Of a stretch of 54,036 nt of DNA, positions 49,663 to 54,036 are shown in pieces. The translations under genes and the position numbers were made by a program. Positions within the stretch are counted from its first letter, which is position 1. Every line of letters starts with the position of its first letter. Under the pieces are notes generated by a model. The model searched no databases. It saw only the letters and a program-made list of their open reading frames with translations, and was not told the origin of the DNA. This stretch comes from an uncultured Bacteroidaceae bacterium (GTDB lineage: Bacteria; Bacteroidota; Bacteroidia; Bacteroidales; Bacteroidaceae): assembly GCA_905236065.1 (NCBI GenBank), contig CAJONZ010000086.1:1-54036 (forward strand), written 5' to 3'.

Positions 49663-50970
49663 ATGAAATCAAATCGCTTACTCACTTTGGCAGCGTTATG
49701 CCTCCTGTTCGTCACCACATTCGCCCAAAACGACTCCACCGCCTTCATGCGGAAGGTATGCAGCCTTGAGGGCGTGAGCCAGGTGCAGCGTCTGGACACC
49801 GATAAATTCCATGAGAAGTACGTGCTGAAATTCCGTCAGTTTGTCGATGGCGACAATGCAGACAAAGGCACGTTCGACGAACGCCTGTTCGTTGGTTTCA
49901 AAGGGTACGACCGTCCCACCGTACTGGTGACGGAGGGCTACTTCGCCCACTACGGGGAGCGGCAAAGCTATACCGAGGAGTTGTGTGAGCTTTTCGATGC
50001 AAACGTCATCCTGTGCGAATACCGCTACTTTGCCGAGTCGGTGCCACAGCCCACGAACTGGGACTACATGACGGTGGATAACTCGCTGCGTGACTACCAT
50101 CGTGTGCGCCAGGCATTCGGAAAGGTCTTCACCGGGAAATGGATTTCCACGGGCATCAGCAAGGGCGGACAGACCACCATGTTCTACCGGGCCACCTACC
50201 CGGACGACGTGGACGTCAGCGTGAGCTACGTGGCTCCCCTGAACCGCAGTGTGGAAGACGGGCGGCACGAGAAGTTCCTGGCCAAGAAGGTAGGCACGAA
50301 GGAGGAACGGGCGGCCATCGTGAAAGCCCAGCAACATTTCATGCAAAAGAAACCCCAGCTGATGCCTTTGTTCAACGAGTATTGCAAAGAGAAAGGCTAT
50401 AGCTTCAACCTGTCGAACGAGGACATTTTCGACTACTGCGTGTTGGAATATCCCTTTGCGCTGTGGCAATGGGGCACACCCGTGAGCACCATCCCTGCGG
50501 AGGACGACACGGACAAGGCCTGGTTTGACAATCTGACGGCGACCGCCGGCCCCGACTATTTCAGCCAGCCCAACGTATTCATGCCCTTCGACGTGCAGGC
50601 TGCACGTGAACTGGGCTATTACGGCTATTCACTGAAAGCCATCAAAAAGTGGGCTTCGGTGAAGGATACCAAAGGCTACCTGAAAACGCTGATGCTGCCC
50701 GACAGCCTGCGTCACTATGCCTTCGACCCCACCCTGTATAAACGCACGGTCAAGTTCCTGAAGGAAGAAGACCCACGACACATCTTTATATATGGGGAGA
50801 TTGACCCCTGGTCGGCCAGCGGCGTTTGCACGTGGCTCAACTGCAAGAAGAAGAAGAACATGCGCATCTATGTGCAACCCCGTGGCAGCCACAAGGCCCG
50901 CATCGGCAACATGCCGGAGAACATGAAGCGGGAGATTGTTGACCGCATCGCGACGTGGCTGAAAGACTGA
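49663..50970 (+). CDS. Secreted S37-type (PS-10) serine peptidase
   Basis: A 435-residue exported alpha/beta hydrolase (signal peptide 1-21, VTTFAQ) similar to tripeptidyl/prolyl aminopeptidases of family S37 (the related S28 family is an alternative label). The nucleophile is the Ser of WISTGISKGGQTTMFYR (GxSxGG); the acid is probably in IYGEIDPWS and the His in PRGSHKARI, late in the sequence as expected. Such enzymes remove tripeptides from peptides and serve amino-acid scavenging in Bacteroidetes (family knowledge). It follows the DUF4886 gene by 70 bases with no evident promoter or terminator between them. Confidence 0.85.
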   Translation: MKSNRLLTLAALCLLFVTTFAQNDSTAFMRKVCSLEGVSQVQRLDTDKFHEKYVLKFRQFVDGDNADKGTFDERLFVGFKGYDRPTVLVTEGYFAHYGERQSYTEELCELFDANVILCEYRYFAESVPQPTNWDYMTVDNSLRDYHRVRQAFGKVFTGKWISTGISKGGQTTMFYRATYPDDVDVSVSYVAPLNRSVEDGRHEKFLAKKVGTKEERAAIVKAQQHFMQKKPQLMPLFNEYCKEKGYSFNLSNEDIFDYCVLEYPFALWQWGTPVSTIPAEDDTDKAWFDNLTATAGPDYFSQPNVFMPFDVQAARELGYYGYSLKAIKKWASVKDTKGYLKTLMLPDSLRHYAFDPTLYKRTVKFLKEEDPRHIFIYGEIDPWSASGVCTWLNCKKKKNMRIYVQPRGSHKARIGNMPENMKREIVDRIATWLKD

Positions 50971-51108
50971 CATGCCACGTTCGCAAGGGAACTGGCACGG
51001 ATTTTGCTGAACGTAAGAAGAAGAAACGTAAAAAAGTAAAACTTTTCACCCCACAAGCCCTCCTCCCTGTACTGGGAGAAAATGTCCGAAGGACAGAGAG
51101 GGACTTCA

Positions 51109-53613
51109 ATGAACATGAACAACTACTCAGATACATTCAACCAGATTTTGGCCTACTCAAAGGAGGAGGCACTGCGTCTGAACAACGACTACATCGGCCC
51201 TGAGCACCTGATGCTCGGCCTGTTGCGCGACGGTGAGAACCTTGCCGTGGAAACGCTGAAGCACAAGTTTCTCATCAACGTGTCCGAACTGAAAAAACAG
51301 ATAGAGAAGCACATACAGGACCTGAGCAACAGCCTGTATTCCACCGACATTGCTTTCAACACCAAATCGACGGCCATCCTACGTCTCAGCATTCTGGAGT
51401 CGAGACTGACCAAAAGCAAGGAAAGCCTGCCGGAGCACCTGTTGCTGGCCATCATGAAACATAAGGACAATTTGGCAGCCAAGATTCTGGCCGACAACGA
51501 GGTAACCTACCAAGAACTGTTCGGCAGCATTGCCCAACCTGCGGCCCATCCCCGAAGCTCCAGTGTGGAGTTTGACGAGGAGGACGAGGAAGAACAGGCT
51601 CCGACGGGGGCCAAAGGCTCCTCTACCAGCCAAAAACGGAAAACGGAGAAGAAGGCCAACTCAGACCACCCGGCCATCGATAACTTCGGCTTCGACCTGA
51701 CCAAGGCGGCGGCAGAGGGCAAACTCGACCCAGTCGTGGGTCGGGAAAAGGAGATAGAGCGACTGGCACAAATCCTGTCCCGACGCAAGAAGAACAACCC
51801 CGTGCTGATTGGTGAGCCAGGCGTGGGAAAAAGCGCCATCGTGGAGGGACTGGCCCTGAGAATCAGCGAACGGCGTGTGTCGCGCATCCTCTTCAACAAG
51901 AAAATCATCTCGCTCAACATGTCAACCGTCGTGGCCGGCACGAAATATCGCGGCCAGTTTGAGGAGCGCATGAAGAACATCATCAACGAGCTGAAGGCAA
52001 ACCCGGACATCATCGTTTTCATCGACGAGATTCACACCATCGTGGGTGCTGGCAACCAGGCGGGACAAATGGATGCCGCCAACATGATGAAGCCAGCCTT
52101 GGCGCGTGGCGAGTTGCAGTGCATCGGTGCCACAACCCTGGACGAATACAGGAAGAACATCGAGAAGGACGGTGCCTTGGAACGCCGCTTTCAGAAGGTG
52201 GTGGTGGAACAGACCACGCCCGAAGAGACGCTGGAAATACTGCACAACATCAAAGACCGTTACGAGGAGCACCACAACGTCACCTACACCGACGAGGCAC
52301 TGGAAGCCTGCGTGAAGCTGACGGAGCGATACGTCACCGACCGCAGTTTCCCGGACAAGGCCATCGACGCACTGGACGAGGTGGGTTCTCGCGTACATAT
52401 CACGAATATCACCGTGCCCAAGGAAATCGAGGAGAAGGAAGAGGAAGTGGCTGTGGCCCAGCAAAATAAAGAGAATGCCGTGCGAAGCCAGAACTACGAG
52501 TTGGCCGCCAATTTCCGTGACAAGGTGCGCACCCTCAGCGAGGAGTTGCAGGAAATGAAACAAAAATGGGAATCCACGCTGGAGGACAATCGTATCAGCA
52601 TCAGTGCTGACAAGGTGGCAGAGACGGTGTCAATGATGACAGGCATCCCCGTGCAACGCATGGCCGCCGCCGAGGGCATCCGCATGAAGAACATGCGTCA
52701 GGAGCTGAAATCAAAAATCATTGCACAGGACACGGCCATCGACAAACTGGTCAGTGCCATTCAGCGTAGCCGTGTCGGCCTGAAAGACCCAGCACGTCCC
52801 ATCGGCGTGTTCATGTTCCTCGGCCCCACGGGTGTCGGCAAAACCTATTTGGCCAAGAAACTGGCAGAACACATGTTCGGTACCGCCGATTCCCTCATCC
52901 GCATCGACATGAGCGAATACATGGAAAAGTTCACCGTCAGCCGCCTCGTAGGTGCGCCTCCGGGCTATGTAGGCTACGAGGAAGGCGGAATGCTCACCGA
53001 GAAAGTGCGCCGCAAGCCCTACTCCATCGTTCTTCTGGACGAGATTGAGAAGGCCCATGCCGACGTGTTCAACATCCTGCTGCAAGTGATGGACGACGGA
53101 CGACTGACCGACAGCAACGGACGGACGGTGGATTTCCGTAACACGGTGATTATCATGACCAGCAACGTGGGTACCCGACAACTGAAGGAGTTTGGTCGGG
53201 GCGTAGGTTTCTCGGCCATGGCCGGAAAGGACGACAAGGAGGTGAGCCGCAGCGTCATTCAGAAAGCTCTCAACAAGCAGTTCTCGCCTGAGTTCCTGAA
53301 CCGTATCGACGAGATTATCACCTTCGACCAGTTGGAGCTTGACAGCATCATCCAGATTATCGACATTGAGTTGCAGGGACTCTACCAGCGCATTGAGCAG
53401 TTGGGCTATCATCTCCACATCACGCCAGAAGCCAAACGTTGGATTGCCGAACAGGGCTACGACAAGCAGTTTGGTGCACGTCCCCTGCGCCGTGCCATCC
53501 AACAACATCTGGAAGACGGCATCAGCGAAATGATTGTGGAAGAGGAAATCGCATCCGGCGGCACCATCTTGGCCGACCTGAAAGAAGACAAGGTGGTGAT
53601 TAGTATAGGATAA
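51109..53613 (+). CDS. clpC: ATP-dependent Clp protease ATP-binding subunit ClpC
   Basis: An Hsp100 unfoldase of about 835 residues that feeds proteins to ClpP. Domain order: two Clp N-terminal repeats (about 1-145), an acidic/Ser linker, AAA1 with Walker [10 protein letters not shown] and Walker [11 protein letters not shown], a UVR-like middle motif ([19 protein letters not shown]) that marks ClpC against ClpB, AAA2 with [14 protein letters not shown] and [10 protein letters not shown], and a C-terminal D2-small domain. The ATG at 51109 (or 51115) is preferred over 51082, because the conserved start is [19 protein letters not shown] weak hairpin (CTCCC / GGGAG, 51064-51078) lies just upstream. 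Confidence 0.94.
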   Translation: MNMNNYSDTFNQILAYSKEEALRLNNDYIGPEHLMLGLLRDGENLAVETLKHKFLINVSELKKQIEKHIQDLSNSLYSTDIAFNTKSTAILRLSILESRLTKSKESLPEHLLLAIMKHKDNLAAKILADNEVTYQELFGSIAQPAAHPRSSSVEFDEEDEEEQAPTGAKGSSTSQKRKTEKKANSDHPAIDNFGFDLTKAAAEGKLDPVVGREKEIERLAQILSRRKKNNPVLIGEPGVGKSAIVEGLALRISERRVSRILFNKKIISLNMSTVVAGTKYRGQFEERMKNIINELKANPDIIVFIDEIHTIVGAGNQAGQMDAANMMKPALARGELQCIGATTLDEYRKNIEKDGALERRFQKVVVEQTTPEETLEILHNIKDRYEEHHNVTYTDEALEACVKLTERYVTDRSFPDKAIDALDEVGSRVHITNITVPKEIEEKEEEVAVAQQNKENAVRSQNYELAANFRDKVRTLSEELQEMKQKWESTLEDNRISISADKVAETVSMMTGIPVQRMAAAEGIRMKNMRQELKSKIIAQDTAIDKLVSAIQRSRVGLKDPARPIGVFMFLGPTGVGKTYLAKKLAEHMFGTADSLIRIDMSEYMEKFTVSRLVGAPPGYVGYEEGGMLTEKVRRKPYSIVLLDEIEKAHADVFNILLQVMDDGRLTDSNGRTVDFRNTVIIMTSNVGTRQLKEFGRGVGFSAMAGKDDKEVSRSVIQKALNKQFSPEFLNRIDEIITFDQLELDSIIQIIDIELQGLYQRIEQLGYHLHITPEAKRWIAEQGYDKQFGARPLRRAIQQHLEDGISEMIVEEEIASGGTILADLKEDKVVISIG

Positions 53614-53692
53614 ATGAAAATGCCTAAGATATAGGCAAATAGACAACAAAACAGATAGAAAAGAAGCATCTGTTTGAAGTAAAAGCGAGGCA

Positions 53693-53723
53693 GAGGGTGT
53701 GTCAAAAAAATTGGCACACCCTC
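53693..53723. repeat. Inverted repeat GAGGGTGTGTC / GGCACACCCTC
   Basis: An 11-bp inverted repeat (one wobble) around a 9-base A/T loop, without a following T-tract on the plus strand. It may serve as a transcript end for clpC or be the residue of a mobile-element terminus. Confidence 0.5.
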
Positions 53724-53804
53724 AATCGTAGCATCAGTAAAGAGAACGCCGCGAAAGGGCAATGCGCAGCTTTTTTAGTGGAGCGTAGCGCAACGGTATT
53801 TTTG

Positions 53805-53931
53805 CCTCTGAGGATGTCTGCGCTTCGTGTAGCGAACCCATTGGTGAGTCGGTCGCTGTACGAGAGCTTGCTCTCAAGCACAAACGAGCGAGGCAACAAT
53901 GAGGGCCATAGGCCGCAGACAGAAGCAGAGG
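53805..53931. other. Branched inverted-repeat structure, candidate ncRNA or repeat element
   Basis: A closing stem of two helices (CCTCTG / CAGAGG and GTCTGCG / CGCAGAC, 53805-53822 with 53914-53931, 5-base internal loop) encloses a 9-bp stem (GTGTAGCGA / TCGCTGTAC, 53827-53835 with 53853-53861, two wobbles), GAGAGC / GCTCTC (53862-53875) and GGCC-ATA-GGCC (53904-53914). The frame running through it on the plus strand has no domain signal. The whole 53614-54036 stretch lacks a convincing gene. Confidence 0.5.
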
Positions 53932-53961
53932 GGTTCTCAAGGTTTTTGTTAAACCCAAATC

Positions 53962-54002
53962 GGTCATTAGAAAATAGTCTTGTCTATTTTTCTAATGACC
54001 GC
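53962..54002. repeat. Strong hairpin CGGTCATTAG... near the window end
   Basis: A 17-bp stem with one bulged T (CGGTCATTAGAAAA-TAG with CTA-TTTTTCTAATGACCG) and a 6-base loop. The motif CATTAGAAA recurs directly downstream at 54004-54012. Confidence 0.6.
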
Positions 54003-54036
54003 CATTAGAAATCGCTGATTGTATCAGGTTTGCTGT

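Noticed and set aside
53697-54008. 103-codon frame on the plus strand and overlapping minus-strand frames
   Set aside because: All pass through strong inverted repeats and show no domain, signal or promoter; better explained as translation of a structured repeat.

Overview
The window looks like a chromosomal segment of a Prevotella-like member of the Bacteroidales. Evidence read from the sequence: many start sites preceded by the Bacteroidetes -7 element TAnnTTTG (often with TTTG or TTG 19-20 bp upstream), lipoprotein and TonB-receptor genes typical of Bacteroidetes, a PorE-like type IX secretion component, several secreted proteins with C-terminal tails ending in a PTRGLYxxxGK-type motif, and the gene order trpBEGDCFA. 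Genus-level assignment is inference.

Layout. 1-1041: two ExbD genes (the first cut by the window edge). 1131-5340: a minus-strand phenylalanine/tyrosine operon (pheA, aminotransferase, DAHP synthase-chorismate mutase, prephenate dehydrogenase) preceded by a complete transcription attenuator with an 18-residue leader peptide holding five Tyr and five Phe codons. 5376-7821: a DUF2807 lipoprotein, 5-formyltetrahydrofolate cyclo-ligase and an AraC-type regulator. 8011-10685: a FadL-type outer-membrane protein and a secreted pectate lyase, separated by a palindromic repeat cluster. 10888-13342: an AT-rich island with an orphan antitoxin-like protein, a terminator, a large nested hairpin and a WG-repeat protein. 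13505: tRNA-Arg(CCG).

13719-22756: a compact six-gene envelope operon: secreted HMA (metal-binding) protein, TonB-dependent receptor, DUF4876 lipoprotein, DUF6850-like outer-membrane barrel, a second DUF4876 protein with a sorting-like tail, and a small FMN-binding-domain protein with the flavinylation motif DGVTGAT. I consider this the best candidate for a poorly described system; redox-assisted metal or metal-complex uptake is my inference. Convergent to it lies a 1916-residue surface protein that shares a roughly 135-residue near-identical module with the second DUF4876 protein.

28655-31262: thyA, folA and an RsmF-like rRNA methyltransferase in one transcription unit. 31276-40286: a conserved unknown protein, a PorE-like lipoprotein, an ABC exporter with a GntR regulator, a small acidic protein, a DUF4421 protein and class III fructose-1,6-bisphosphatase. 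40492: a secreted protein. 41325-48054: trp operon behind a second attenuator, whose leader peptide has three consecutive Trp codons. 48309-53613: a DUF4886 SGNH-like protein, an S37-type peptidase and clpC. The right edge (53614-54036) has no convincing gene but contains several strong inverted repeats that fold into a branched structure.

The two aromatic amino-acid operons are thus each controlled by translation-coupled attenuation, one sensing Phe and Tyr, the other Trp, while the shared chorismate-entry enzyme (DAHP synthase) sits under the Phe/Tyr control.
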